64,000 nucleotides of DNA from Inquilinus sp. Marseille-Q2685. Its GTDB lineage: Bacteria > Pseudomonadota > Alphaproteobacteria > DSM-16000 > Inquilinaceae. The translations under genes and the position numbers were made by a program. The number at the start of each line of letters is the position of its first letter. The first letter of the stretch is position 1. The notes under the pieces are model-generated. The model did not search any database and was not told the origin of the DNA. It saw only the letters and a program-made list of their open reading frames with translations. The stretch covers positions 434,001-498,000 of the forward strand of contig NZ_CAKAKL010000001.1 in assembly GCF_916619195.1 (NCBI RefSeq), in the 5' to 3' direction. Shown here one piece after another: positions 1-10,639 of this stretch.

Positions 1-398
1 TCGCGGGTGCGGGCGCGCTCGCCGAAGATCTCGAGGATCAGGCCGGTGCGGTCGATCACCTTGGCCTTCCAGCGCCTCTCGAGGTTGCGCTGCTGCACCG
101 GGCTGAGGGTGGCATCGACCACCACCAGCCCGGCCTCGGTGGCGGCGACCACCGAGGACAGCTCCTCCAGCGCGCCCTCGCCGATCAGGGTCGAGGGCTG
201 CGGCCGCGACACCCGGACGCAACGGGCCTCGGCGACGTCGAGCGAGATCGCGCGCGACAGCCCGACCGCCTCCTCCAGCGAGGCTTCGGCGGTACGCCCG
301 GCATCGTTGCGGGCACCCGGAAGCACCGGATGAATGACGATGGCGCGCCCCGAGGACGCGCCATCCGCACCGTGATTTGGCCCCGAAGTCTGGCCCAA
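1..398 (-). CDS. hflX: GTPase HflX, N-terminal part (runs off the left edge)
   Basis: The N-terminal ~132 residues of HflX, a ribosome-associated GTPase linked to ribosome splitting and rescue. The minus-strand frame reads VIDRTGLILEIFGERARTR close to the edge, preceded by a segment with LIGEGALEEL and VVVDATLSPVQQRNLERRW, all typical of the HflX N-terminal domain. The G domain lies outside the window. No in-frame ATG exists upstream; a TTG at 398 has a purine-rich AAGGAAGAGG about 9 nt before it, inside the hfq 3' end, so I take TTG as the start. It begins 5 nt after the hfq stop codon, the usual hfq-hflX operon. Start is moderately sure, identity sure. Confidence 0.88.
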   Translation of the reverse strand, partial: MGQTSGPNHGADGASSGRAIVIHPVLPGARNDAGRTAEASLEEAVGLSRAISLDVAEARCVRVSRPQPSTLIGEGALEELSSVVAATEAGLVVVDATLSPVQQRNLERRWKAKVIDRTGLILEIFGERARTR

Positions 399-403
399 AG
401 GGA

Positions 404-646
404 TCAGGCCTCTTCCTTCTGCGGCTCGAACAGCTGGATCGGATGCGCCGGCATCACGGTCGAGATCGCATGCTTGTACACCAGCTGCGAATGGGCATCC
501 CGACGGAGCAGGACCGAGAAGTTGTCAAACCAGGTGATGATTCCTTGCAGCTTCACCCCGTTGACGAGGAAGATGGTCACCGGGATCTTGTTCTTCCGGA
601 CGTTGTTGAGGAAGACGTCCTGAACGTTTTGCGCCTTTTCTGACAT
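404..646 (-). CDS. hfq: RNA chaperone Hfq
   Basis: 80-residue Sm-like RNA chaperone that promotes sRNA-mRNA pairing as a hexameric ring. The Sm1 segment runs from about residue 9 (VQDVFLNN) through [16 protein letters not shown], and the Sm2 motif is visible as [12 protein letters not shown] near residues 56-67. Length and motifs match alphaproteobacterial Hfq with its short C-terminus. An AGGA lies about 9 nt before the ATG. The gene sits between the aminotransferase and hflX, all on the minus strand, the usual ntrYX-dat-hfq-hflX order. The 119-bp spacer upstream holds a 5-bp inverted repeat (CCACA/TGTGG, 696-708) of unknown meaning. Confidence 0.97.
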   Translation of the reverse strand: MSEKAQNVQDVFLNNVRKNKIPVTIFLVNGVKLQGIITWFDNFSVLLRRDAHSQLVYKHAISTVMPAHPIQLFEPQKEEA

Positions 647-765
647 TAGTTGGGATCCTGCTGCTTGATCTTATTGGAGCCCCGAGAGGCCCGAGCCACA
701 CGATGTGGCACCGTCCGACAATATGGGAAGCGCCGGCCCGGAGAAAAGAGAGCAATGGCGCATGG

Positions 766-1620
766 TCACGATGCGCCGATGCCGGAGGCGTGGGCGAGAT
801 AGGCCTCGAGCAGCCTTCGGCCCAGCGGGCCGGGGGTGCCGTCGCCGACCGTACGGTCGTCGATCCTCAGCACCGGCGTCACGAAACTGGTGGCGCTGCT
901 GACGAAGGCCTCGCGCGCGGCGTGGGCCTCGTCCAGGCTGAACGGCCGCTGTTCGAAGCGCAGCCCCTCCGCCGCCGCGATCTTCAGGATCGACTGGCGG
1001 GTGATGCCGTTGAGGATGTCGTGGCTGGCCGGGCGGGTGACCAGCGCGCCGTCGGCGGTCACGATCCAGGCGTTGGACGAGGTGCCTTCGGTGACGAAGC
1101 CGTCCTCATCCACCTGCCAGGCCTCGAAGGCGCCGCGCTCCGCCGCCTCCTGCTTGCCCAGCACCTGGGCCAGGAGGCCGACCGTCTTGAGGTCCCGGCG
1201 CTTCCAGCGGATGTCGGGGATGGTGACGATGCGGACGCCCGTCCGCGCATTCGCCGCCAGGGTCAGCCGCCGGGTAGTCATCACCAGGGTCGGCCGGGCC
1301 GCCGCCGGGAAGCGGAAGTCGCGCGGAGCGGCGCCGCGGGTGACCTGGATGTAGATCAGGCCATCGCGCACGCCGTTGCGCTGCAATAGCTGCCGCATCA
1401 ACAGCCGCAGCACCCGCCGCTCGCACGGCCAGGCGATGCGCAGCTCGCGCAGCGAATAGTCGAGACGGTCGAGATGGCCGTCCTCGTCGATCAGGCGGCC
1501 CTGGCGGACGCACACCACCTCGTAGACGCCGTCGGCGAACTGGAAACCGCGATCCTCGACATGCACCGCCGCCCGGGCATGCGGCACATAGCGCCCGTTG
1601 ACATAGGCGTCGCGCGCCAT
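766..1620 (-). CDS. dat: class IV aminotransferase, probably D-amino acid aminotransferase
   Basis: 284-residue PLP fold-type IV aminotransferase, probably D-alanine/D-amino acid transaminase, which interconverts D-amino acids and 2-oxo acids. The Schiff-base lysine is K145 in WKRRDLKTVGLL and the pyridine-N partner is E178 in FVTEGTSSNAW; both positions match D-amino acid aminotransferases. N-terminal VNGRYVPHARAAVHVEDRG is also typical. Branched-chain aminotransferases and aminodeoxychorismate lyase share this fold, so the substrate is inferred from length, motifs and the conserved place between ntrX and hfq in alphaproteobacteria. A palindromic repeat separates it from ntrX. Confidence 0.88.
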   Translation of the reverse strand: MARDAYVNGRYVPHARAAVHVEDRGFQFADGVYEVVCVRQGRLIDEDGHLDRLDYSLRELRIAWPCERRVLRLLMRQLLQRNGVRDGLIYIQVTRGAAPRDFRFPAAARPTLVMTTRRLTLAANARTGVRIVTIPDIRWKRRDLKTVGLLAQVLGKQEAAERGAFEAWQVDEDGFVTEGTSSNAWIVTADGALVTRPASHDILNGITRQSILKIAAAEGLRFEQRPFSLDEAHAAREAFVSSATSFVTPVLRIDDRTVGDGTPGPLGRRLLEAYLAHASGIGAS

Positions 1621-1668
1621 CGGTTAGTTTCTCCCCTCGCGCCGAGCGCCTTGGCACGCCCTACCCTC

Positions 1669-1760
1669 ACCGTCATTGCGAGGAGGCGAAGCCGACGAAG
1701 CAATCCAGGGGCCGGTGCGCACCGGCCCCTGGATTGCTTCGCTGTGCTCGCAATGACGGT
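1669..1760. repeat. long intergenic palindrome (GTCATTGCGAG-type repeat)
   Basis: A 92-bp imperfect palindrome between ntrX and dat. The outer arms ACCGTCATTGCGAG and CTCGCAATGACGGT are complementary. The inner part is a perfect 22-bp inverted repeat without spacer (1697-1718 against 1719-1740, containing GCAATCCAGG and CCTGGATTGC). As RNA it would form a very long hairpin after the ntrX stop and could act as a terminator or mRNA stabiliser. Related elements sit at 24297 and 48770. Confidence 0.9.
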
Positions 1761-1801
1761 GTCGGAATTCCGAAAGGCCCAACAAGCGAGTCATCCGGAT
1801 C

Positions 1802-3205
1802 TCAGTCGACGAGCTTGCGGTCGCCGGCGCCGTGCACGCCCAGGCTCTTCATCTTGCGATGCAGGGCCGAGCGCTCCATGCCGATGAACTCGGCGGTGCG
1901 GCTGATGTTGCCGCCGAAGCGGGTGACCTGGGCGATCAGGTACTCGCGCTCGAACAGCTCGCGGGCGTCGCGCAGCGGCAGCCCCATGATCTCGCTGCCG
2001 CGGTCGCCGCGCAGCACCGCAGGCGCAATGGCGCCGATCTCCGGCGGCAGCATGTCGGCATGGATCGGCATGCTGTTGTCGCCCGCCGCCATGATCAGCA
2101 GCCATTCGATCACGTTGCGCAGTTGCCGGACATTGCCCGGCCAGCTGTAGGCCTGCAGCGCCGCCATCGCGTCCTCGCCGACCTGCCGCGGCATCAGCCC
2201 CTGGCTGTCGGCGGCGCGCTGCATGAAATGGCGGGCCAGCAGCGGGATGTCCTCGCGCCGGCTGGCCAGCGGCGGCACCGCGATCGGCACGACGTTGAGC
2301 CGGTAGTACAGATCCTCGCGGAACCGGCCCTCGGCGATCTCGCTCGGCAGGTCCTTGTTCGAGGAGGCGATCACCCGGACGTCGACCTCGACCTTGGTGG
2401 CGCCGCCGACGCGGACGAAGGTCTGCTCCTGCAGCACCCGGACGATCTTGCCCTGGGTGGCGAGCGGCATGTCCGCCACCTCGTCCAGCAGCAGCGTGCC
2501 GCCATGCGCCTGCTCGAAGGTGCCGATCTTGCGGGTGGCGATGGTCCCGTCGACCATGGCCTCGACGCCGAACAGCTCCTCCTCCAGCCGGTCCGGATGC
2601 ATCGCCGCGCAGTTCAGCGCGATGAACGGGCCCTCGGCGCGCTTGGACAGGGCGTGCAGCTGGCGGGCCACGACCTCCTTGCCGACGCCGGCCGGGCCGG
2701 TGATCAGCACCCGGCTGCCGGTCGGCGCCACGCGCTCGATCTGCTGGGTCAGCTGGCCGATCACCGGCGACTGGCCGATCAGCTCGACCTCGGTGCCGGC
2801 GCGCAGCCGCAGCTCGGCGTTCTCGCGCCTGAGGCGCGCCGCCTCGATGGCACGCTCCACCATCAGCAGCAGCCGGTCCGACTTGAAGGGCTTCTCGATG
2901 AAGTCGTAGGCGCCGTGCTTGATCGCCGTGACCGCGGTCTCGATGTTGCCGTGGCCGCTGATCATCAGCACCGGCACGCCCGGATGGTCGCGCCGGATGA
3001 TGTCGAGCAGCTCCAGCCCGTCGATCGGGCTGCCCTGCAGCCAGACGTCGAGAATCACCAGGCTGGGCTGGCGCGCGGCGAGCTCGTGCTGCGCCTGCGT
3101 CGTGTCGCCCGCTTCCCGCGTCGTATAGCCTTCGTCGTCCAGGATGCCCGAGATGAGCATCCGAATATCCGCCTCGTCGTCGACGACGAGAATGTCATGC
3201 GCCAT
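1802..3205 (-). CDS. ntrX: nitrogen response regulator NtrX
   Basis: 467-residue NtrC-family response regulator, partner of NtrY. Receiver domain at residues 1-120 with phospho-acceptor D53 (LVILDVW) and K near 105 (FIEKPF). The AAA+ domain starts near 145 with Walker A GPAGVGKE and Walker B GGTLLLDEVADMP. The C-terminal Fis-type HTH holds ISRTAEFIGMERSALHRKM. The sigma-54-contacting GAFTGA loop is absent: the stretch after LFGVEA reads MVDGTIATRKIG. Missing GAFTGA is known for NtrX and suggests it acts other than as a classical sigma-54 activator. Its start overlaps the 3' end of ntrY by 11 bp. Confidence 0.95.
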   Translation of the reverse strand: MAHDILVVDDEADIRMLISGILDDEGYTTREAGDTTQAQHELAARQPSLVILDVWLQGSPIDGLELLDIIRRDHPGVPVLMISGHGNIETAVTAIKHGAYDFIEKPFKSDRLLLMVERAIEAARLRRENAELRLRAGTEVELIGQSPVIGQLTQQIERVAPTGSRVLITGPAGVGKEVVARQLHALSKRAEGPFIALNCAAMHPDRLEEELFGVEAMVDGTIATRKIGTFEQAHGGTLLLDEVADMPLATQGKIVRVLQEQTFVRVGGATKVEVDVRVIASSNKDLPSEIAEGRFREDLYYRLNVVPIAVPPLASRREDIPLLARHFMQRAADSQGLMPRQVGEDAMAALQAYSWPGNVRQLRNVIEWLLIMAAGDNSMPIHADMLPPEIGAIAPAVLRGDRGSEIMGLPLRDARELFEREYLIAQVTRFGGNISRTAEFIGMERSALHRKMKSLGVHGAGDRKLVD

Positions 3206-5522
3206 GGCCCACCGCGTCCTTGGAGCCCGCAGCCGTCACCCGATCGGTCGATGCATCCGGCTCGTCGCCGGTTGGAACGGCCGGCACGCCCGCCTGTTCC
3301 AACGGAAAGACGAGGCTCACCCGGGCCCCACCGCCCGGGCGGTCCTCGAGGACCAGCCGGCCGCCGTGATCCTCCATGATTTTCTTGACGATGGCGAGCC
3401 CCAATCCGGTGCCTTTGGTCCGCGTCGTCACATAGGGTTCCGTCAGCCGGTCGCGGTCGACGGTGGGCAGGCCCTTGCCGTTGTCCTCGACCGTGATCCA
3501 GGCCTCGCCATCGGCATAGTCCAGCACCATCCGCACCTGCCCCTTCGGCAGCTCGCGGCCCTCGGCGATGCGGCCCTCGATCGCGTCCGCGGCATTCTGC
3601 AGCAGGTTGGTGACGGCCTGGGACAGCTGCCGGGAATCGCACGGCACCAGGGGCCGGTCGTCGGGCTGGCTGAAGGCGAAGCCGATCTTCGGATGGGCGT
3701 TGCGCTGCAGGAAGATCGCCTGCTGGCAGGTCTCCGACAGGTCGATCGCCTTCATCACCGGCGACGGCATGCGGGCGAAGGCCGAGAACTCGTCGACCAT
3801 CCGGCCGATGTCGCCGACCTGCCGCACGATCGTCTCGATGCAGGTGATGAAGGTCTGAGGATCATCCGATATCTGCTTGAGATATTTGCGCTTCAGCCGT
3901 TCCGCCGAGAGCTGGATCGGAGTCAGCGGGTTCTTGATCTCATGCGCGATCCGGCGGGCCACATCGGCCCAGGCCGCCTTGCGCTGGGCCGACAGCAGCT
4001 CGGTGACGTCGTCGAAGGTGACGACGAAGCCCTGGATCTCGCCGTCGAGGCGCTCCGCGGCGATGCGGGCCAGGAGCGTGCGCAGCTCGCCGTGCCGGCG
4101 GATCTTCACCTGGCCCTCGACCCCCCGGCCCTGCCGGCTGCGGGCGCTCTCCAGCAGCTCCTTCATCCCCGGCACCGCCGATTCCAGCGGCTGGCCGACC
4201 AGCTCGTCGACCGTGCGGCCGAGCAGGTCGGTGGCCGAACGGTTCGGCAGATGGACCCGGCCGTCATGGTCGAGGCCGAGCACGCCGGCCGAGACGCCGG
4301 ACAGCACCGTCTCGGTGAACTGGCGGCGCTGGTCGAGCTGGCGGTTGGCCTCGATCAGCTCGCGCCGCTGGCTTTCCAGCTGATTGGTCATGCGGTTGAA
4401 GGACCGGGCCAGGCTGCCCAGCTCATCGGTGCTGTCGCTGCCCTGGACCCGGATCGACAGGTCGCCCGCCCGCACCCGCTCCGACGCCATGATCAGCTCG
4501 CGCAGCGGCCGCACCAGCGTGTCGGCGAAAACCAGGCCGATCCACACCGCCGCCATCAGCAGCAGCACGGCGACGGTAACGTAGATCGCGGTGAAGATCA
4601 GCTGCAGCTGCGACCGCCGCCCTTCCAGCGCCCGGTAGTCGGCGACGGCGCCCTTGGTCTGCTCGACATAGGCCAGCGCCTCCGGATCGACCTGCTTGCC
4701 GATCAGAAGGAAGGCCTCGAACGGGAAGCCGTTCAGCCGCACCAGGGCACGCACCCGGTCGCCCTGGCTGTCGACGATCAGCTCGACCGGGCCGTACCCG
4801 GCATCGCCGGAGGTCGCCCGCTCGAAATGCTCCTGGCCGACCATCTCCAACTTCAGTCCCTTGGCGAAGGCCGATTCCGCGACGACCTGGCCCTTGCGGT
4901 CGATGATCCGGATGTCCGGGATGCCGTAGGTCGAGGTCATGCTGCTGAGGATGCCGACCAGGGCGGACCGGTTGCCAGAGATGAACTCGGGATACTGCGC
5001 ATAGGCGCGCTCGACCGTGTAGGCGATGCTCTGCGCGGCGTAGCGGATGCTCTTCTGGTTCTCCTCGAGATAGACCTGGGCGACCGAGAGCGATTCGTTG
5101 ACCGCGGTCGAGACCCGCTCGGAGAACCAGGTCTGCACGCCGATGTTGAAGATCACGGCGGAGAAGATGGCGACCAGGATGGCCGGCGCCACCGCCACCA
5201 CGGCAAACAGCGCCACCAGCCGGACATGCAGGCGCGACCCGGCCGAGCCGCGGCGCCGCGCGGCCCAGATCCCGACCAGCCGCCGCGCCACGATCGCGCC
5301 GAGCATCAGGAGGATGGTCAGGTCGAGCACCAGCAGCAGCGACACCCGGTCGGCGTCCTTGCCGAACAGCGAGTTGCTGCTGAGCGCGGTGTATGTCGCG
5401 ATGCCGGAGGCGACGGCGGCGAAGATCAGCACCACCGCCAGCTTGTTCTCAAGCCCGATCCGGGCCGCCCATTGGTACAGCTGCCGCCAGAGGGAGGAAG
5501 GGCTCGCGGCGTTGGTGGTCAT
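3195..5522 (-). CDS. ntrY: nitrogen sensor histidine kinase NtrY
   Basis: 775-residue membrane sensor kinase paired with NtrX, implicated in nitrogen and redox sensing. N-terminal membrane segments lie near residues 28-45, 60-80 and 100-125, followed by an extracytoplasmic region and another membrane segment near 310-330. A HAMP domain follows (LVRPLRELIMASERVRAGDL), then a PAS-like domain (FTETVLSGVSAGVLGLDHDG), then HisKA with H527 in [20 protein letters not shown]. The ATPase domain has the N box LLQNAADAI and G boxes DNGKGLP and GTGLGLAIVKKI. It overlaps ntrX and follows ntrC, the usual alphaproteobacterial order. Confidence 0.96.
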   Translation of the reverse strand: MTTNAASPSSLWRQLYQWAARIGLENKLAVVLIFAAVASGIATYTALSSNSLFGKDADRVSLLLVLDLTILLMLGAIVARRLVGIWAARRRGSAGSRLHVRLVALFAVVAVAPAILVAIFSAVIFNIGVQTWFSERVSTAVNESLSVAQVYLEENQKSIRYAAQSIAYTVERAYAQYPEFISGNRSALVGILSSMTSTYGIPDIRIIDRKGQVVAESAFAKGLKLEMVGQEHFERATSGDAGYGPVELIVDSQGDRVRALVRLNGFPFEAFLLIGKQVDPEALAYVEQTKGAVADYRALEGRRSQLQLIFTAIYVTVAVLLLMAAVWIGLVFADTLVRPLRELIMASERVRAGDLSIRVQGSDSTDELGSLARSFNRMTNQLESQRRELIEANRQLDQRRQFTETVLSGVSAGVLGLDHDGRVHLPNRSATDLLGRTVDELVGQPLESAVPGMKELLESARSRQGRGVEGQVKIRRHGELRTLLARIAAERLDGEIQGFVVTFDDVTELLSAQRKAAWADVARRIAHEIKNPLTPIQLSAERLKRKYLKQISDDPQTFITCIETIVRQVGDIGRMVDEFSAFARMPSPVMKAIDLSETCQQAIFLQRNAHPKIGFAFSQPDDRPLVPCDSRQLSQAVTNLLQNAADAIEGRIAEGRELPKGQVRMVLDYADGEAWITVEDNGKGLPTVDRDRLTEPYVTTRTKGTGLGLAIVKKIMEDHGGRLVLEDRPGGGARVSLVFPLEQAGVPAVPTGDEPDASTDRVTAAGSKDAVGHGA

Positions 5523-5550
5523 CGGGAACGGTTCTGCAGCAGTTGAGGCC

Positions 5551-7004
<1,454 letters not shown>

Positions 7005-7008
<4 letters not shown>

Positions 7009-8147
7009 GCTTCGCTTCCGTTGTCTTCGCTGTCGCCGTTCGGCGCCGGTTCGGCGTGGATCGGCAGGGAAATCTTGAACACGGTACGGCGCGGCTCGCT
7101 CTCGAAGCCGATCAGCCCGCCATGGTCGCCGACGATCTTCGCCACCAGCGACAGGCCGAGTCCGGAGCCTTCCGCCTTGGTGGTGACGAAGGGGTCGAAC
7201 AGGTGGTCTTTCAGATCATCCGGGATGCCCGGGCCGTTGTCCTGGATCGCCACCATCAGCGGCAGGTTCAGGCGCTGGCTGGTGCCCTGCACCGCGATCG
7301 CCACGCCGCGCTGATAGGCGGTGGTCAGGATGATCTCGCCGTCCTCCGCCACCGCCTCGACCGCGTTCTTGATCAGGTTCAGGAACACCTGGACCAGCTG
7401 ATCGAACTGGCCCGGCACCGGCGGCAGCGACGGGTCGTAGCGCTCGATGAAGCGGACATGGCGGCCGAATCCGGTCTGCGCCACCTGGCGCGCCCGCTCC
7501 AGCACCTCGTGGATGTTGACCGGCTCGCGGTTCAGCGGGCTGGGGTCGGAGAAGGCATCCATGCGGTCGACCAGCCGGACGATGCGGTCGGTCTCCTCGC
7601 AGATCAGCCGGGTCAGCGCCCGGTCGTCGTCGCCGACCGTCTGCTCCAGGAGCTGGGCGGCGCCGCGGATGCCGGAGAGCGGATTCTTGATCTCATGCGC
7701 CAGCATCGCCGCCATCGCGGTCATCGACCGGGCGGCGTGGCGGCGGTTCAACTGGGTGTCGATCCGCCGCGCCACCGATTCCTCGAACAGGCTGACCACG
7801 GCGAGATCCGGCGGCTCGACCAGCGGCGCGACGGTCACGGAGACGGTGCGCCGGCCGATCCGCGGGCTTTCCAGCAGCATGCCGTAATCGGCGACGCTGC
7901 GGTCCTGCTGGATCGCCTGGTCGATCAGGGTGAAGAGCGGGCTGTCGCCCGGCACGAAGCCGGTCAGGTCCTGGCCCAGCAGGGCGGAGTCGCTGGCGTC
8001 GAGCAGCTGCTGCGCGGCCAGGTTGACGAAGCGGATCACCCGGTCGCGGCCGACCGCCAGCACCGCCACCGGCAGCGAGGCCAGAAGCGCGAAGGGGTCC
8101 GGTTGCGGCGCGGCCGCGGCGGCGGGGATCGGTTTCAGGTTCGGCAT
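7005..8147 (-). CDS. ntrB: nitrogen sensor histidine kinase NtrB
   Basis: 380-residue soluble kinase/phosphatase that controls NtrC phosphorylation in response to PII. A PAS domain spans about residues 20-125 ([20 protein letters not shown]). HisKA contains H151 in [20 protein letters not shown]. The ATPase domain has [17 protein letters not shown] and [12 protein letters not shown]. The frame stays open far upstream, but the family N-terminus begins at the ATG at 8147 (MPNLKPIP), which I use. dusB, the usual alphaproteobacterial gene just upstream of ntrB, is absent; a divergent OmpA-domain gene takes its place across a 259-bp spacer in which I could not find a convincing sigma-54 site. Confidence 0.95.
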
Positions 8148-8406
8148 CGGCGGCAAAGGGTCTGACAAATGCCAGATCAGCCCATCGCCTAAATTTTGTC
8201 CAATGAAAGTTTTGCCTAACCTATGAGCAGAAATGGCATCCATCCCCCTATTCTGAGGGGGAAGAAGTTCCTTGCGGGCAGCGCTACATGAGAGCCGGCC
8301 ACAGCTCAGGCCGAACACGGGGACGTTCTCTGCCAGGGAGACGGCCGTGGCTGGAGCAAGACAGCGCCGCGCCTCCGGGCCGGCGACGAGGATGGAGCAG
8401 AATCCT

Positions 8407-9402
8407 ATGAACTCGGTGATCGGGACGATCGGTCGCATCGCCGCACTGGCGTTGGCGCTGGCCGCCGTGGTGACGGCGCCGGCGGTGGCCGCCGACATCA
8501 AGGGGGCGAAGGACTATCCCGGGATCAAGCGCTTCGACGGCGCATCGATCGTGGTCTACAGCGCCCAGAAATTCACCCATTACACCCTGCCGCTCGGCCC
8601 CGCCGACGACGCCGACGACGACAACAAGCCGGTCTTCGCCGCCTCGAAGCAGGCCAGCGGCGCGCTGACCCGCCTCAGCTATACGGTCCCGGCCGGCATC
8701 TCGTCCGACGATGTGTTCGAGAACTACGAGAACGAGCTGGCGGCCAAGGGCTACCAAATCCTGTTCAAGGCCGATGGCGGAGCCATCGGCAAGCGCCAGG
8801 ACGCCATCTTCAGCGGGATCGGGACCCAGCTGTTCGACTACAGCCCGGAGGCGGCGCATCTCCTGACCGCCGAGCTGGCCAAGGACGGCGCCACGGTCGA
8901 CGTCGTCCTCTACGTCACCGAGTACGAGGACGGCTACACCCCGGGCATCGAGGTCGAGAAAGGCCAGGTCATCGTCCAGCTCGACGTCATCGAATCCGGC
9001 ACGCTGCAGGACAAGATGGTGACGGTGTCGGCGGCCGAGATCGAAAAGGGCCTGACGGCGCAGGGTCACATCGCCCTCTACGGCATCACCTTCGACTTCG
9101 CCAAGGCCGATCTGAAGCCGGACTCCAAGCCGGCGCTGGACCAGGTGGCGCAGTTCCTGAAGGACGACCCTGCGGCGAAGATCCATGTCGTCGGCCACAC
9201 CGACAATGTCGGCGGCCTGGAGACCAACATGGCGCTGTCGCGCGCCCGCGCCGCGGCCGTGGTGGCGGCGCTGGTCAAGCAATACGGCGTGTCCGCCGGC
9301 CGGCTGAACCCGGCGGGCGTCGGCCCGCTGGCGCCGGTGGCGCCGAACGACAGCGACGACGGCCGGGCCAGGAACCGCCGGGTCGAGCTGATCCCGCAAT
9401 AG
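8407..9402 (+). CDS. secreted OmpA-domain protein
   Basis: 331-residue envelope protein. A signal peptide covers about residues 1-28 ([10 protein letters not shown], then a hydrophobic alanine-rich core ending AVAAD). The first ~200 mature residues resemble no family I can name. The C-terminal ~105 residues are an OmpA-type peptidoglycan-binding domain with [30 protein letters not shown] and NRRVELIPQ. The start is the ATG at 8407, preceded by GGATGGAG, rather than an upstream in-frame ATG, because only this one gives a signal peptide. It sits divergent to ntrB and just upstream of ispDF. Likely a periplasmic or outer-membrane-associated anchor; exact role unknown. Confidence 0.85.
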   Translation: MNSVIGTIGRIAALALALAAVVTAPAVAADIKGAKDYPGIKRFDGASIVVYSAQKFTHYTLPLGPADDADDDNKPVFAASKQASGALTRLSYTVPAGISSDDVFENYENELAAKGYQILFKADGGAIGKRQDAIFSGIGTQLFDYSPEAAHLLTAELAKDGATVDVVLYVTEYEDGYTPGIEVEKGQVIVQLDVIESGTLQDKMVTVSAAEIEKGLTAQGHIALYGITFDFAKADLKPDSKPALDQVAQFLKDDPAAKIHVVGHTDNVGGLETNMALSRARAAAVVAALVKQYGVSAGRLNPAGVGPLAPVAPNDSDDGRARNRRVELIPQ

Positions 9403-9490
9403 CCGCGAGCCGCCGCGGCGCCTTCCGCTTGTCTCTCCCCGGGCGCCGCCCTATCGTGCGGCGCCTTTCGTCCAGGAGACCGAGCGGATC

Positions 9491-10639
9491 ATGCCACGCC
9501 ACGCCGCCGTCATCGTCGCCGCCGGAACCGGCGAGCGGTTCGGCGGCTCCCTGCCCAAGCAGTACCGCCCGCTGGCCGGCAGCACCGTGCTGCGCCGGTC
9601 GGTCGAGGCGTTCCGCGCCACCGGCCGGTTCGACGACATCGTCGTGGTGATCCGCGACGAGCACCGGCCGCTCTACGACGCCGCGACCGAGGACCTCGGC
9701 CTGCCCGAGCCGGTGACCGGCGGCGCCACCCGGCAGGACAGCGTCCGCGCGGCGCTGGAGTGGCTGGAGACCCGCGCCCCCGACCGGGTGCTGGTGCATG
9801 ACGCGGCGCGGCCGCTGGTCGACCGCGCCACCATCGACCGGGTGCTGGATGCGCTGGACGACGCCGAGGCGGCGATCGCCGCGGTGCCGGTGGTGGACAC
9901 GATCAAGCGGGCGGACGCCGGCATCGCCGCCGGCACGGTCGACCGCAGCGGCCTGTGGCAGGCGCAGACCCCGCAGGGCTTCCGTTTTCCGGCCTTGCTC
10001 GCCGCCCACCGCGCCGCCGCCGGCGAGGCGCTGACCGACGACGCCGCGGTGGCGGAGCGCCAGGGCATCGCGGTGCGCCTGGTCGAAGGCCATGTCGACA
10101 ACTTCAAGATCACCACGGAGGCGGATCTGACCCGCGCGGAACGACTGCTCGGCGGCGCTGCCGACATCCGGACCGGCACCGGCTTCGACGTGCATCGCCT
10201 GATCCCGGGCGACGCCGTCATCCTGTGCGGCATCCGCATCCCCCACGGATTCAAGCTGGAGGGCCATTCCGACGCCGATGTCGGGCTGCACGCCCTGACC
10301 GACGCGCTGCTGGGGGCCATCGGCGCCGGCGACATCGGCCAGCACTTCCCGCCCTCGGACGAGCGCTGGCGCGGCGCCGATTCCGCCGCCTTCCTGGCCC
10401 ATGCCGCCGAGCTGGTGCGGGCTCGCGGCACCATCCTCAACGTCGACGTGACGCTGCTGTGCGAACGGCCGAAGGTCGGCCCGCACCGCGCCGCCATGGT
10501 GGTCCGGATCGCCGAGATCCTGCGGATCGACGCCGAGCGGGTCAGCGTCAAGGCGACCACGACCGAGCGGCTCGGCTTCACCGGCCGCGAGGAGGGCATC
10601 GCCGCCCAGGCCTCGGCGAGCGTACGGATCGAGCGCTGA
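9491..10639 (+). CDS. ispDF: bifunctional IspD/IspF enzyme of the MEP isoprenoid pathway
   Basis: 382-residue fusion of 2-C-methyl-D-erythritol 4-phosphate cytidylyltransferase (residues 1 to ~222) and MEcPP synthase (~228-382). The IspD part has the nucleotide-binding [12 protein letters not shown] with LPKQYRPL, and VHDAARPLV. The IspF part opens with [10 protein letters not shown] (the DxH metal ligands), followed by [20 protein letters not shown] and the C-terminal [18 protein letters not shown]. It catalyses CTP-dependent activation of MEP and the later cyclisation to MEcPP. Such fusions are well known in alpha- and epsilonproteobacteria. The stop overlaps the start of pgpA (TGATG). Confidence 0.97.
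   Translation: MPRHAAVIVAAGTGERFGGSLPKQYRPLAGSTVLRRSVEAFRATGRFDDIVVVIRDEHRPLYDAATEDLGLPEPVTGGATRQDSVRAALEWLETRAPDRVLVHDAARPLVDRATIDRVLDALDDAEAAIAAVPVVDTIKRADAGIAAGTVDRSGLWQAQTPQGFRFPALLAAHRAAAGEALTDDAAVAERQGIAVRLVEGHVDNFKITTEADLTRAERLLGGAADIRTGTGFDVHRLIPGDAVILCGIRIPHGFKLEGHSDADVGLHALTDALLGAIGAGDIGQHFPPSDERWRGADSAAFLAHAAELVRARGTILNVDVTLLCERPKVGPHRAAMVVRIAEILRIDAERVSVKATTTERLGFTGREEGIAAQASASVRIER

Noticed and set aside
3144-5546. An 800-codon open frame on the plus strand opposite ntrY
   Set aside because: It is low in complexity and rich in Arg/Asp/His/Gln, as expected of antisense frames in high-G+C DNA; the minus strand encodes a complete NtrY with all kinase motifs.
8148-8406. A sigma-54 promoter or NtrC sites before ntrB
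   Set aside because: I looked for TGGCAC-N5-TTGC on both strands and found no acceptable match.
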